NCBI GenBank assembly: GCA_934446355.1
Contig: CAKSEC010000015.1
Location: 1-54,421 of the forward strand
Length of the DNA stretch: 54,421 nucleotides
Origin: an uncultured Oscillospiraceae bacterium
GTDB taxonomy: Bacteria; Bacillota; Clostridia; Oscillospirales; Ruminococcaceae
Direction: 5' to 3'
Each line of letters opens with the position of its first letter. The stretch's first letter is position 1. Position numbers and translations under genes: made by a program. The notes under the pieces are model-generated. The model did not search any database. It worked only from the letters and a program-made list of their open reading frames with translations, and was not told the DNA's origin. This document shows positions 41,327 through 50,690 of the stretch, in pieces.

Positions 41327-43738
41327 TTGTCTGACGAAGAAATCATCAATATGCCGGAGCCGGATAACGGCACGGCTGATATACTGCCGGAAGCCAAGCC
41401 GCTTCCCGCTGCAAAGCCGAAAGACAACATCTTTCTCAGCGACTGGTTCTTAATGCTTGCGCTTTACGCTGCGGCGCTTGTGATTCACATTCTCATGACG
41501 CAGGCGACGACTATGTTCAACCTGACGCCCGATGAATATGCAGTAACGGGTATCGCAGCCTACGCCAACGGTCTTGACTGGTCAAAGACGGTTTCCGCCG
41601 GAGGGTATTACGGCTACTTCCAGAGCATTTTTTACATTCCGGTATTCAGCCTTGTCAGCGACCCTGCCATGAGATATCATGTAATGCTGCTGATAAACGG
41701 CTTTATCATGAGTTTTGCGCCGGTCATAGTGTTCTACCTTGCAAGAAACTGGTTCAAGGTCAGAAAGCTTTCCAGCGTATTCATTGCAGTCGTGTGCGGA
41801 ATGTACCCAAGCTACCTGCTGCTGACGAAATACACATGGAACGAAACGATGTGCAGCTTTTTGCCGTGGGTATTCGCCCTGCTGATGTATAAGTCGCTGA
41901 AAAGCCACAAAGATACCTCGCACAGCGTAAAGGCGGTGGTCATGCAGCAAATTTGGGCTGTGCTCGCCGGCGTTACGCTGATAGCCGCCTATGCAACTCA
42001 CGGCCGTATGCTTGCGCTGACAGCTGCCGGCGTAGTGCTGGAGATAGTCGTGCTGCTGACGATGAAGCGCAGGCTGTTTTCGCTCGTCGGGTTCTTTTCC
42101 GGTCTTGCAGGAGCGTTCATGTGCGACAAGCTGATAAAGCACCTTATCCAGTCCGCATTGTGGCTCGCCGACCAGAAAGATAAGGCTTCCGTAAATACCA
42201 TAGAAAATATGCTGGGCAGGCTCACCAAGATAGACCCTGAGAAGCTTGAACGCTTCCCGCAGACGTTCTTCGGGCATTTCTTCTACTTTTTCAGTTCGAC
42301 GTGGGGCTTCGGGGCTATCTGCGTGGTGCTTGTCGTGTCGGGTATCGTGATGTATTACAGGACTCGTCGTAAAGCGCGCAAAGAGGTGTCCGCCGAACTT
42401 CCTCAGGGCGAAAAGCCCGCAGCCTATATCAGCACCAGTCTTGCGATATTCTGCTGGTATGCGCTGCTTGTAATGGGCGCAATATTCGTGGTGAGCGTTT
42501 CGTTCAAGGCTACCTCAACGGTGTTTGAAACACGTGCGGATACCACGATATTCGGCAGATATATCGAAAGCTTCTTCCCCATTGCGATGTTCCCTTCGCT
42601 TGTGATGATATATCGGGGCAGATTCACGACTGCGCACAGCTTTGGGGCGCTCGTGCTTGCGGCGGTCGTGTTCGTTATGACGGAGTTTATGACGGTATCC
42701 GCAGTTATAGGCGACGGCGAAGAGCCCAAGAATATCGTTGCGGCAATGATACTCGGTTTAGGACCGCTGCGTATCGGCGAGGGCATGAAAGAGAGCTTCA
42801 CCGATTCCTCGTTCATTAAAATGATAGCAGTGGCGATGGCGTGCCTGCTTGCTGTGTTCATCGTGCGGCTGATAAAGAAAAAGGGGCAGTCGATGTTCAA
42901 CGTTGTTGCCGTGTCGCTGATGGTGCTGCTGACCTATACCACGATATACGGCTTCAGCAACTACACCATACCTCAGGGAAAGAATGCGGCGAACGGCGCA
43001 AAATACGTTTCGCAGGCGCTTGACATGATAAAGGACTGCGAATACAACGATGTGCTGTGCTATGCGATGAAAGGCGAGCGTTATTCTAAGGCGCAGTTCC
43101 TGTATCCCGAAATGGATATCAGGCTCGCTTCAAACGCAAGCAAGCTGAAAGCCGTCACCGAACGCCCTGACTTTATACTCTCCGACAGGGAAAACAACCT
43201 GAATATGTGGATAGACGACATCTATCTTGTCGGCGACATTAACCATAACACTCACCTCTACGCCTGCTCTGAAAACGCCATCGAATGGTGCAGGGAACAG
43301 GGCCTTGAGCTGACCGAGCCGGGAGCGGTGGTCTACACGGGCGACAATATACCTGCAACGAACTCAGTCACCAAGGCTGACGGGGAATCAATGCTGCCGG
43401 AGGGCTCGGCGGTGTACACCAACTATTTCACGCTGCACAAGGCGGGAAGATACATCGTCACAGTGACCGGCGACGATATTCAGGACCTCACTGTTACAGT
43501 CACCAGCGACAAAAAGACGAACGACGTACCGTTTGAGGTCATAAACAGAATGCCTGACGAGATAGTCATTGCAATGACCACCACTGCGGCAAAGACCGAA
43601 AACATACAGGTCAAGCTGACAAACAAGTCCGGCGACGCCGGAGTTACGGTGACGGGGCTTCGTATCGAGCGCACGAATCAGAAGCCGCTCGCCGAACTCC
43701 CTAAGTCTGTCGGCGGCGTAACGATAAGGATATCCTGA
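41327..43738 (+). CDS. polytopic membrane protein, GT-C-like with extra C-terminal beta domain (paralog 2)
   Basis: The 803-residue protein shares the paralog-1 pattern (NLTPDEYAVTGIAAYANGLDW, YYGYFQSIFYIP, KYTWNETMCSFLPW, then a GPLRIGEGMKESFTDSSF block matching LQPWRIGEDITQSFTADSF). It adds an extracytoplasmic beta-sandwich of about 130 residues at the end (KAGRYIVTVTGDDIQDLTV, then TVTGLRIERTNQ). It uses TTG at 41327 with GGAGG 8 bases upstream; no ATG is suitably placed. TrkH begins one base after the stop codon. Confidence 0.78.
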   Translation: MSDEEIINMPEPDNGTADILPEAKPLPAAKPKDNIFLSDWFLMLALYAAALVIHILMTQATTMFNLTPDEYAVTGIAAYANGLDWSKTVSAGGYYGYFQSIFYIPVFSLVSDPAMRYHVMLLINGFIMSFAPVIVFYLARNWFKVRKLSSVFIAVVCGMYPSYLLLTKYTWNETMCSFLPWVFALLMYKSLKSHKDTSHSVKAVVMQQIWAVLAGVTLIAAYATHGRMLALTAAGVVLEIVVLLTMKRRLFSLVGFFSGLAGAFMCDKLIKHLIQSALWLADQKDKASVNTIENMLGRLTKIDPEKLERFPQTFFGHFFYFFSSTWGFGAICVVLVVSGIVMYYRTRRKARKEVSAELPQGEKPAAYISTSLAIFCWYALLVMGAIFVVSVSFKATSTVFETRADTTIFGRYIESFFPIAMFPSLVMIYRGRFTTAHSFGALVLAAVVFVMTEFMTVSAVIGDGEEPKNIVAAMILGLGPLRIGEGMKESFTDSSFIKMIAVAMACLLAVFIVRLIKKKGQSMFNVVAVSLMVLLTYTTIYGFSNYTIPQGKNAANGAKYVSQALDMIKDCEYNDVLCYAMKGERYSKAQFLYPEMDIRLASNASKLKAVTERPDFILSDRENNLNMWIDDIYLVGDINHNTHLYACSENAIEWCREQGLELTEPGAVVYTGDNIPATNSVTKADGESMLPEGSAVYTNYFTLHKAGRYIVTVTGDDIQDLTVTVTSDKKTNDVPFEVINRMPDEIVIAMTTTAAKTENIQVKLTNKSGDAGVTVTGLRIERTNQKPLAELPKSVGGVTIRIS

Positions 43739-43739
43739 T

Positions 43740-45098
43740 ATGCCGGTCATAAAGAAAGCCGCAAAGCCCATGCAGCCCGCCCGCACGCTGTGTCTTGGGT
43801 TTCTGATAATAATATTTGCGGGCGCACTGCTGCTGTGGCTGCCGATATCCTCAAAGGCGGACGGCTCGACGCCGTTTTTCGACTGCCTGTTCACCGCCGT
43901 TTCAGCGACCTGCGTTACCGGACTTATCACGGTGGACACGTTCTCCAACTGGACGGTTTTCGGGCAGACGGTCATAATGCTGCTGATACAGACGGGCGGA
44001 CTTGGCTTCGTCACGATAATCACGTTCTTCAATATCGCCGCCGGAAAGAAACTGGGCTTCCGGACGCTCGCAAACGCTTCGGACGGTCTGACGGAGAGCA
44101 CGTTCGAGGGCGGCCGCCGCATTTTTATCAGCATCATGAAATATTCCATGATGATCGAGGGCATAGGCGCGGTGCTGCTTTGTGCGGCGTTCGTTCCGAG
44201 ATTCGGCGCATACGGCGTGTTCATGGGCGTATTCACGAGCGTTACGGCGTTCTGCAATGCGGGCTTCGACCTGTGCGGCATAACCGAGAGTTTCTCAAGC
44301 CTTACCGGCTGCAGCAGCGACCCGCTCGTGCTCATCACAGTGGCACTGCTGATAACTCTGGGCGGACTGGGCTTCATCGTGTGGGAGAATCTTCTCAGCC
44401 TTCGCAAGGAAAGGCGGCTCAACCTGCACACAAAGGCGGTATTGCTGACCTCGGCGGTGCTGACTGTCGGCGGCACGCTGTTCTATCTCGCCGCAGAATG
44501 GGGCAATCCCGAAACGCTCGGAAGCATGGGCTTCGGCGACAAGCTGCTCAATTCGTTCTTCTCCAGCGTGACTGCAAGGACCGCCGGCTACAACTCTATC
44601 TCAGTCGAGGGTATGTCGGATTTCACGCAGCTTGGCACCTGCATTCTCATGTTCATCGGCGCTTCGCCTGCTTCCACGGGCGGCGGTATCAAGACAACCA
44701 CGCTGCTGGTGCTGATAATGACCGTTGTGTCCTATCTGCGCAGCAAAAATGACGTGGAACTTCTGGGTCACAAGATAGGCAAGCTTGCCGTATACCGCAC
44801 CATGACGGTGACTACGCTGTCGCTTGCGGCGGTACTGCTGTGCTTCTCGGTGCTGTATTTCACCGTGCCGGAGGAAATCAGCGGCGTGCAGTGCCTGTTT
44901 GAATCAGTGTCGGCATTTTCCACCACGGGGCTTTCCTGCGGAGTGACTGCTCAGGCGGGTACTGCGGGCAGAATACTGCTCATGCTGACCATGTATATCG
45001 GCAGGGTCGGACCGGTGTCGCTGGTGCTCTCAATGCTGATGAACAGCTCAAAACGTAAGAATATCGTTGTCCCTGACGGACAAATTATAGTCGGATAA
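43740..45098 (+). CDS. TrkH/KtrB-type potassium transporter subunit
   Basis: The 452-residue membrane protein has the four repeated pore loops of the Trk/Ktr/HKT family: SATCVTGL, TAFCNAGFDL, TARTAGYNS and SAFSTTGLS, each providing a selectivity-filter Gly in the second half. ASPASTGGGIKTTT is also conserved. Its size fits KtrB. The cytoplasmic partner TrkA/KtrA is absent from this window. It follows the envelope glycosyltransferases in one tight operon. Confidence 0.9.
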   Translation: MPVIKKAAKPMQPARTLCLGFLIIIFAGALLLWLPISSKADGSTPFFDCLFTAVSATCVTGLITVDTFSNWTVFGQTVIMLLIQTGGLGFVTIITFFNIAAGKKLGFRTLANASDGLTESTFEGGRRIFISIMKYSMMIEGIGAVLLCAAFVPRFGAYGVFMGVFTSVTAFCNAGFDLCGITESFSSLTGCSSDPLVLITVALLITLGGLGFIVWENLLSLRKERRLNLHTKAVLLTSAVLTVGGTLFYLAAEWGNPETLGSMGFGDKLLNSFFSSVTARTAGYNSISVEGMSDFTQLGTCILMFIGASPASTGGGIKTTTLLVLIMTVVSYLRSKNDVELLGHKIGKLAVYRTMTVTTLSLAAVLLCFSVLYFTVPEEISGVQCLFESVSAFSTTGLSCGVTAQAGTAGRILLMLTMYIGRVGPVSLVLSMLMNSSKRKNIVVPDGQIIVG

Positions 45099-45117
45099 TC
45101 GAAAGGAATATTACAAT

Positions 45118-45828
45118 ATGCAGACAGAAACCTTCTCCCTAGGCCCGCTGACGATGTACGTGTCGGAAAATCACCGCTTCGGCACTGACGCATTCCTGCT
45201 GGCTTATTATGCGGGAGTGAAGCCGGACAGCGTGGTCTGTGACCTGTGCACCGGCTGCGGCATAATCCCGCTGATATTCTGCAAGAATATCAAGCCGCAC
45301 CTTATCTACGCTATCGACATTCAGGAGGAAGCGATAGAACTGCTGAAAATGTCCGTGAAGAAAAACGGGCTTGAAAACACGCTGCAGCCTATGCTAGCCG
45401 ACCTGAGGGAGCTTGACCAGTCGCAGATAGGCTTTGAAACAATGGATATCGTGACCGCAAATCCTCCCTACATGACCAGCGGCTCAGGCTTTGAGAAGCT
45501 TGCAAGACCGCAGGCTATCGCACGGCACGAACTTATGTGCACCGTTGACGACGTGTGCCGTGCCGCAGGAAAGCTGCTGAAATACGGCGGGCTACTGAAA
45601 ATGTGCCACCGTCCCGAAAGGCTTTCAGACGTGCTTTGCTCAATGCGTGAAAACAAGATAGAGCCGAAAAGCATTACGTTCGTTTATAACAGTATCCTCG
45701 ACAAGCCGTGGCTGTTCCTGATCACCGGCAAAAAGGGCGCAAAGTCCGGCATGATAGTCGAAAAGCCCATGATACTGCGCAACGACGATAAATCCTACAC
45801 CGAGGAGTACACAAGACTTTATGACTGA
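45118..45828 (+). CDS. tRNA1(Val) A37 N6-methyltransferase-like protein
   Basis: The 236-residue class I SAM methyltransferase has FGTDAFLLAYYAG, DLCTGCGIIPL (SAM binding) and the catalytic NPPYM, which marks N6-adenine or related amino methylation. This is the TrmN6/YabB group. In Bacillus and clostridia it sits next to rsmI, as here (8-base overlap). Confidence 0.87.
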   Translation: MQTETFSLGPLTMYVSENHRFGTDAFLLAYYAGVKPDSVVCDLCTGCGIIPLIFCKNIKPHLIYAIDIQEEAIELLKMSVKKNGLENTLQPMLADLRELDQSQIGFETMDIVTANPPYMTSGSGFEKLARPQAIARHELMCTVDDVCRAAGKLLKYGGLLKMCHRPERLSDVLCSMRENKIEPKSITFVYNSILDKPWLFLITGKKGAKSGMIVEKPMILRNDDKSYTEEYTRLYD

Positions 45829-46660
45829 CGTTGGAAAGCTGTTCGTGGTGGGTACGCCCATAGGCAATCTGTCCGATTTCAGCCCTAGAGGTATCCAGAC
45901 GCTCGAAAGCGTGGATTACATAGCCGCCGAGGACACCAGAGTGACGCTCAGGCTGCTGACCCACTTCGGCATAAAAAAGCCGCTGCTGAGTTACTACAAA
46001 CCGCATGAAGCAGAAAAAAGCGTGAAGATACTGGAACTTCTCGCCGAGGGAAACACGGTGGCTCTCGTCAGCGACGCAGGAATGCCGTGTATCTCCGACC
46101 CCGGAGTTTATCTGGTGCAGAAGTGCTATGAGCAAGGGATACCGGTCGAGTCAGTGCCCTGCTGTAACGCTGCGATAGCGGCGGTGGCGATAAGCGGCAT
46201 TGATACCGCACGGTTCGCATTCGAGGGATTCCTGCCGGTCAACAAAAAGGAGCGGCAGCAGCGGCTGACAGAAGCCGCAGGTCTTGCGCATACACTGATA
46301 TACTACGAAGCGCCGCATAAGCTGCGGCAGACGCTCGCCGACCTGTCGCAGGCTTTCGGCGCAGACCGCAGGGCGGCGCTCTGCCGTGAACTTACAAAGC
46401 TGCACGAGGAGGTGCTGCGGGGCACGCTTCAGGAACTTTGCGCAATATATGAGCAGACCGACCCCAGAGGGGAATATGTTATAGTCATCGAGGGAGCAGC
46501 CCCGAAAGCCGCCGAGGGCATGACCATCGAGCAGGCGGCTGAACTCGCCCTTAGCTACACCGAGGGCGGAATGAAGCTGTCAGAAGCGTGCAGAAACGCC
46601 GCTCAGGCTGCCGGAGTATCCCGCAAGGAGCTTTACAGGCTGCTGTCAGGCGATGACTGA
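45821..46660 (+). CDS. rsmI: 16S rRNA (cytidine-1402-2'-O)-methyltransferase
   Basis: The 279-residue SAM enzyme has FVVGTPIGNLSDFSPRG, AAEDTRVT, ALVSDAGMPCISDPG, FEGFLP and YYEAPHKL, the complete RsmI signature. It methylates the 2'-OH of C1402 in the decoding centre. It overlaps the preceding methyltransferase gene. One small oddity: the usual PGPNA-type segment reads SVPCCNAAI. Confidence 0.93.
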   Translation: MTDVGKLFVVGTPIGNLSDFSPRGIQTLESVDYIAAEDTRVTLRLLTHFGIKKPLLSYYKPHEAEKSVKILELLAEGNTVALVSDAGMPCISDPGVYLVQKCYEQGIPVESVPCCNAAIAAVAISGIDTARFAFEGFLPVNKKERQQRLTEAAGLAHTLIYYEAPHKLRQTLADLSQAFGADRRAALCRELTKLHEEVLRGTLQELCAIYEQTDPRGEYVIVIEGAAPKAAEGMTIEQAAELALSYTEGGMKLSEACRNAAQAAGVSRKELYRLLSGDD

Positions 46661-46684
46661 TCATTTTAGAAAGGAACATATGCC

Positions 46685-46864
46685 ATGAAAACCATCAAGG
46701 AAAGAGTAGAGAAGAAAATAGGACCCACCGCAAAGGTGGTCGTTCCGATAATCACCGCAGTGCTTGTCGTTGCGGGCGCAGTTGCGTATATCTGCCTTAA
46801 GCTTGCAGATGAAATGCGCAACAACGAGAAATGGAAGGACTACGACGAATGCGGCTGGCACTAA
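46685..46864 (+). CDS. 59-residue single-pass membrane protein
   Basis: The short frame between rsmI and folC has AGAAAGGAACATATGCC upstream. It encodes a basic N-terminus (MKTIKERVEKKIG), one helix (VVVPIITAVLVVAGAVAYICL) and an acidic tail with DECGWH. Its end overlaps the start of folC by 16 bases. Function unknown; the tight overlap argues for real translation. Confidence 0.6.
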   Translation: MKTIKERVEKKIGPTAKVVVPIITAVLVVAGAVAYICLKLADEMRNNEKWKDYDECGWH

Positions 46865-48117
46865 GCTGCAGCTGCGGCGATATTGAAAGCTTTCTGGGAC
46901 AGTATTCCCACTTCGGCGCACCGGTGAAGGATCTGTCGCGGTTCTCTGCACTGTGCCGTGAGTTAGGCGACCCGCAGAACGGTCTGAAATATATCCACAT
47001 CGTGGGGACGAACGGCAAAGGCTCTGTCGCAGAATACTGTACCTCGGCTCTGGCTTCGGCTGGGTATACCGTCGGGCGGTTCACTTCGCCGTATGTCACG
47101 AGCGTTTGCGAGCGCATAGCAATAGCTTCTGCGGGTGAAGAATACGAGATAAGCTGTGCGGACTTCGCACGGCTTTCTTCCGTTGTGGCTGACGCTGCGG
47201 AAAGGTGCGGGGAACTGGAGTTTTCGCAGTTCGAGATAATAAATGCGGTCGCTTTTCTGTATTATAAGGAAAAGCGGGTGGACTATGTTGTGCTGGAAGC
47301 GGGAATAGGCGGCACGCTTGATTCCACGAACGTGATACCTCAGCCGGAATGCGCCGTGCTGACCTCCATCGGGCTTGACCATACAAAGATACTCGGCGAT
47401 ACCGTGGAGAAGATAGCGTGGTCGAAATGCGGCATAATAAAGGGCGGCTGCGCAGTCGCCGCTGTCGGCATTCCTGAGGGCGCAATGCAGGTGATACGCA
47501 GGCGCTGCGAAGCTACCGGAGCAAGGCTGGTCGTTCCGGACGAAAGCGGCGTAAGGGTGCTTGAAACGGGCATACACGGCAGCCGGTTCAGCTATAAAGG
47601 GACTGAATATCGCCTGCGCATGGCGGGGAAATACCAGATAACAAATGCGCTGACGGCTATCGAAACGCTGAGCAGTATCGGCGTACCGCAGGAGCATATC
47701 CGTGCGGGTCTGGAGCGTGCAGTGCTGCCCGCACGAATGGAGCTGCTTTCCGGAGGATTCCTGCTTGACGGCGGGCATAATCCTCAGGCGGCGCAGGCGG
47801 TGCGCACTGCGCTTGAAAGCTTTGCCTGCGCGAAGCCTGTCGGAATCATCGGCATGATGAACACCAAGGACAGCCGTGCGTTCCTTGACGTGATACTTCC
47901 GTGCCTTGATACGGTGATATTCTGCGACGGCTTCTCCGAGGGCAATATTCCGGCGGAGCAGCTTGAAGCCGTCTGCAAAGCGGGTTCGGCGATATTCCAC
48001 GACCCTGCTCAGGCGGTGAAATACGCAGAGAGTATCGCAGCGGGGCGGCTAATTTACTGCGGCGGGTCGTTCTATTTTGCGGCTGAGGTCAGGAAGCTGC
48101 TTCTAGGTAGGGCGTGA
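46849..48117 (+). CDS. folC: folylpolyglutamate / dihydrofolate synthase
   Basis: The 422-residue Mur-ligase-like enzyme has the P-loop HIVGTNGKGSVAEY, FTSPYV, LEAGIGGTLDSTNV, SIGLDHTKILGDT with the carbamylated-Lys region in WSKCGIIK, and LDGGHNPQAA. It adds glutamate to folates (and may make dihydrofolate). ATG 46849 follows AAGGA; the in-frame ATG 46831 has a weaker site. It ends the operon beginning at 38382. Confidence 0.9.
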   Translation: MRLALSCSCGDIESFLGQYSHFGAPVKDLSRFSALCRELGDPQNGLKYIHIVGTNGKGSVAEYCTSALASAGYTVGRFTSPYVTSVCERIAIASAGEEYEISCADFARLSSVVADAAERCGELEFSQFEIINAVAFLYYKEKRVDYVVLEAGIGGTLDSTNVIPQPECAVLTSIGLDHTKILGDTVEKIAWSKCGIIKGGCAVAAVGIPEGAMQVIRRRCEATGARLVVPDESGVRVLETGIHGSRFSYKGTEYRLRMAGKYQITNALTAIETLSSIGVPQEHIRAGLERAVLPARMELLSGGFLLDGGHNPQAAQAVRTALESFACAKPVGIIGMMNTKDSRAFLDVILPCLDTVIFCDGFSEGNIPAEQLEAVCKAGSAIFHDPAQAVKYAESIAAGRLIYCGGSFYFAAEVRKLLLGRA

Positions 48118-48130
48118 TTTATGAATACTA

Positions 48131-48163
48131 AAAGCTGCCGCAATTTGCTACGGCAGCTTTTTT
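48131..48163. terminator. bidirectional terminator between folC and DUF2726 gene
   Basis: AAAGCTGCCG and CGGCAGCTTT pair around a 10-base loop with A-run and T-run on either side. The stop codon of the minus-strand gene lies inside the loop. Confidence 0.85.
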
Positions 48164-48612
48164 AGTGCGTCGATAAGTACTCCTTCAACGTCCTCTTTCA
48201 GCGATCGTATCCTTACCAGACGGTTACCGAAAATCGCATTTTTGAGTGCGTCGTTTTTCTTCGCCCGTTCTGATTCGTGACTGCTGTCGTCAAGTTCCAA
48301 CAGAAGCACGATGTTCATGTCGTAGTCGCACAGCAGAAAATCAACATGCTTTGAGCGTATCTTGTTGAACCACTTCTGCCAGTCCTTGGTGCCTTTTTTG
48401 ATGGATACGATATCCGCAAGCCTGACCTTCGGGCATATCTGAAGTTCAAGCTTATCGGCGACCGGCTTCAGTATGCGGTAGAATGACCGCTCACGCTCGG
48501 TGAGTATCGTTTCGTTTATTTCATACGGCAGCCTCTCGTTCAGCCGCAGGAGTATCCATATAACCACCGCAAGTATTATAAGTCCTGCGGCGAGCCACGG
48601 TATATATTCCAT
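48148..48612 (-). CDS. DUF2726 domain membrane-anchored protein
   Basis: The 154-residue protein has one N-terminal helix (IPWLAAGLIILAVVIWILL) and a DUF2726 domain related to restriction-endonuclease folds: FYRILKPV, KVRLADIVSI, KHVDFLLCDYDMNIVLLLELDD (the D...E-L-D-D nuclease-like core) and KNDALKNAIF. Activity has not been shown for the family to my knowledge. The start at 48612 is set by GGAGGGACATT. Confidence 0.83.
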   Translation of the reverse strand: MEYIPWLAAGLIILAVVIWILLRLNERLPYEINETILTERERSFYRILKPVADKLELQICPKVRLADIVSIKKGTKDWQKWFNKIRSKHVDFLLCDYDMNIVLLLELDDSSHESERAKKNDALKNAIFGNRLVRIRSLKEDVEGVLIDALKKLP

Positions 48613-48756
48613 AATGTCCCTCCGGTATATTGATGATTGCCTATATTGTACCACATACCCATGTGTAAACTGCGCCGATATGGATACAGTTTCCGGCTGA
48701 CTGTTTATTCCTGTGCAATATTCCGCCCAAATTCTCTGAATAATCAAAAAAAGCCC

Positions 48757-48785
48757 TTGACAAAAATGAAGCATGGGTGTATAAT
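48757..48785 (+). promoter_or_regulatory. consensus promoter of the aldolase-like gene
   Basis: TTGACA at 48757-48762, 17 bases, TATAAT at 48780-48785. Confidence 0.85.
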
Positions 48786-48848
48786 ACTATTACGCTTTAG
48801 AGATAAAAAGCATAAAAGTACTAAAGTACAAGGAAAGGACATACGGAA

Positions 48849-49823
48849 ATGAAAGAGATATCAAAGCTTATGGATTACAGGTCAGATATCAAGATAGTTG
48901 ACGCAACGCTGCGTGACGGAGGGCTTGTAAACAGCTTCCGCTTCACGGACGAGTTCGTGCGGGATCTGTATATGACGAATATCAAGGCGGGCGTGGACGT
49001 GATGGAGTTCGGCTATAAGGCTTCTAAGGAGATGTTCGACGTCAAGGATTTCGGCAAGTGGAAATTCTGCAACGACGAGGATATCCGTGAGATAGTCGGT
49101 GAGAATAACACCGACCTCAAGATAGCCGTAATGGCTGACGTCGGCAGGTGCGACTACAAGAACGACATCAAGCCCCGCTGCGAAAGTCCGGTTGACGTTA
49201 TACGGGTGGCTACCTACCTGAACCAGATACCCGCCGCAGTCGATGTTATCGAGGACGCAGCTGCAAAGGGCTACGAGGTCACCTGCAACATCATGGCGAT
49301 ATCCAATGCGCAGGAAAGCGACATGAGGGTGGCTCTGGATATTCTGGGTAAATCGCCGGTCGATGTGCTGTACATCGTCGACAGCTTTGGTGCGCTGTTC
49401 CCTGAGCAGATAGCACGTATTTCGTCGCTTTACGGCGAATTTGCCGCAAAGTACGGCAAGAAACTCGGAATACACGCCCACAACAACCAGCAGCTTGCAT
49501 TCGCAAACACTGTCGAGGCGGTCGGCGACGGCGTTGACTGGCTGGACGGTACCTATTCAGAAATGGGCAGAGGAGCCGGAAACTGCGCGATGGAACTGCT
49601 TCTGGGCTTCCTCAAGAACCCGAAATACAACATCTACCCCGCAATACAGTTCATCGAAAAGCACATGAACAAGCTGAAAGAGGACGGCGTTGTGTGGGGC
49701 TACGATATGCAGTACCTGCTGACAGGTATGCTCAATCAGCACCCAAGAACGGCTATCCAGTTCACCAAGGACAAGCGCAGGGACTTCTCGGAATTTTACA
49801 AGGAAGTTACTTCGCAGGAGTAA
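48849..49823 (+). CDS. DRE-TIM metallolyase-family aldolase-like protein
   Basis: The 324-residue protein has the HMGL-like barrel signature: VDATLRDGGLVN (D-x-x-x-R-D-G metal site), VDVLYIVDSFGALFPEQI and GIHAHNNQQLAFAN with the metal-binding H-x-H-N. The closest pattern is 4-hydroxy-2-oxovalerate aldolase-like proteins of gut Firmicutes, which are found alone and unassigned. The C-terminal 60 residues lack the communication domain seen in MhpE. The gene is monocistronic with a perfect promoter. Confidence 0.82.
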   Translation: MKEISKLMDYRSDIKIVDATLRDGGLVNSFRFTDEFVRDLYMTNIKAGVDVMEFGYKASKEMFDVKDFGKWKFCNDEDIREIVGENNTDLKIAVMADVGRCDYKNDIKPRCESPVDVIRVATYLNQIPAAVDVIEDAAAKGYEVTCNIMAISNAQESDMRVALDILGKSPVDVLYIVDSFGALFPEQIARISSLYGEFAAKYGKKLGIHAHNNQQLAFANTVEAVGDGVDWLDGTYSEMGRGAGNCAMELLLGFLKNPKYNIYPAIQFIEKHMNKLKEDGVVWGYDMQYLLTGMLNQHPRTAIQFTKDKRRDFSEFYKEVTSQE

Positions 49824-49836
49824 AAACGTCGGACGC

Positions 49837-49872
49837 CGATAAACCGATTTCTTTGTCGTAAGGCGTTTTTCG
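49837..49872 (+). terminator. possible terminator after aldolase-like gene
   Basis: ACGCC and GGCGT enclose about 24 bases with further partial pairing (GATAAACCG), followed by TTTTTC. Confidence 0.45.
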
Positions 49873-49905
49873 GCAGCAGCTTTGGTAAATTGCCGAAAAT
49901 CACGC

Positions 49906-49934
49906 TTGACAAATCTGCAGGGAAATGCTATAAT
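49906..49934 (+). promoter_or_regulatory. tRNA-Gly promoter
   Basis: TTGACA at 49906-49911, 17 bases, TATAAT at 49929-49934. Confidence 0.85.
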
Positions 49935-49954
49935 AATATCGTTAAACATGACCT

Positions 49955-50028
49955 GCGGATATAGTTTATCGGTAAAACATTAGCTTCCCAAGCTGAGGTG
50001 GTGGGTTCGACTCCCATTATCCGCTCCA
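49955..50028 (+). tRNA. tRNA-Gly (anticodon CCC), CCA encoded
   Basis: Acceptor GCGGATA pairs with TATCCGC. The anticodon stem TTAGC/GCTGA encloses TTCCCAA (anticodon CCC), and the T-arm is TGGGTTCGACTCCCA. CCA is encoded at 50026-50028. The D-arm is short. It is a minor glycine isoacceptor. Confidence 0.92.
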
Positions 50029-50039
50029 AAATATTGATC

Positions 50040-50078
50040 CCCGCCAGATGGCTCTGTGAGTCGTTTGGCGGGTTTTTG
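50040..50078 (+). terminator. terminator after tRNA-Gly
   Basis: CCCGCCA and TGGCGGG enclose about 19 bases, followed by TTTTTGTG. The same stem sequence recurs in the terminator after the lysozyme gene (51938). Confidence 0.85.
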
Positions 50079-50089
50079 TGTTATATTGA

Positions 50090-50279
50090 ACCCCCGTTTA
50101 GTGCGGGGGGTTGCGTTTATAAAGAAAACCGCCCCGATCTCCCGGGGCGGTTAAGATAGTGGTCATCTGGCAGGCGTCCAATTCTCCTGCATCTCTCGGG
50201 GTGCTCCCCTGTCAAGCCATCGGCGTGTGGACGTGGACGTATTCTTCCACCTCAGATAACCTACTAATATCTTAATTAT
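50090..50279. other. hairpin-rich gene-free stretch after tRNA-Gly
   Basis: Two further hairpins are seen: ACCCCC/GGGGGGT at 50090-50111 and AACCGCCCCG/CGGGGCGGTT at 50127-50152. The rest (50160-50279) shows no gene. Confidence 0.5.
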
Positions 50280-50509
50280 GGGAACCTCTAAAAACCGGTT
50301 TGAAAAGGGAAAATGGGTAGAGTGCGCCGAATGCGATGAAAGCCGACGAAGTAAGGCTGTATGCCTTACGAGGAGGTGCAACACGATGTTGCAGAGCGAA
50401 ATAACCGGGCGACGGCATGGACGCCGTCGCATCAGAAATTTTGCTCGTTGAAAGAAGCAGGCGGTGTGCTATACACATTTTCACTCAAACAAGGTTTTTA
50501 GAGGTGACC
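50280..50509. mobile_element. 230-bp MITE-like element, family GGTCACCTC, second type
   Basis: The ends match the element at 16549 (left GGGAACCTCTAAAAACC, right GGTTTTTAGAGGTGACC), but the interior is different. It holds three hairpins (GTAAGGC/GCCTTAC, TGCAACA/TGTTGCA, GCGACGGC/GCCGTCGC). No clear target duplication remains. It lies between tRNA-Gly and the lysis genes. Confidence 0.72.
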
Positions 50510-50690
50510 ATATATTATATCACCCCTGCTGCCTGCAGTCAAGGATGGGCTATTTATACGATATGCGAAAAAGAACCGCTATTCTGTGAATTTTGCAGTA
50601 AAATCCGGTATCAGCCGATGTACCATGAAGCTGCGGACGAACCGGCAGCACTCAGCCGGACGCCGTAAATAATGCAACAGGAGGTACATA

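Noticed and set aside
50163..50432. 89-codon minus-strand frame next to tRNA-Gly
   Set aside because: It lies in the MITE; such frames recur with each copy of the repeat and have no ribosome site.
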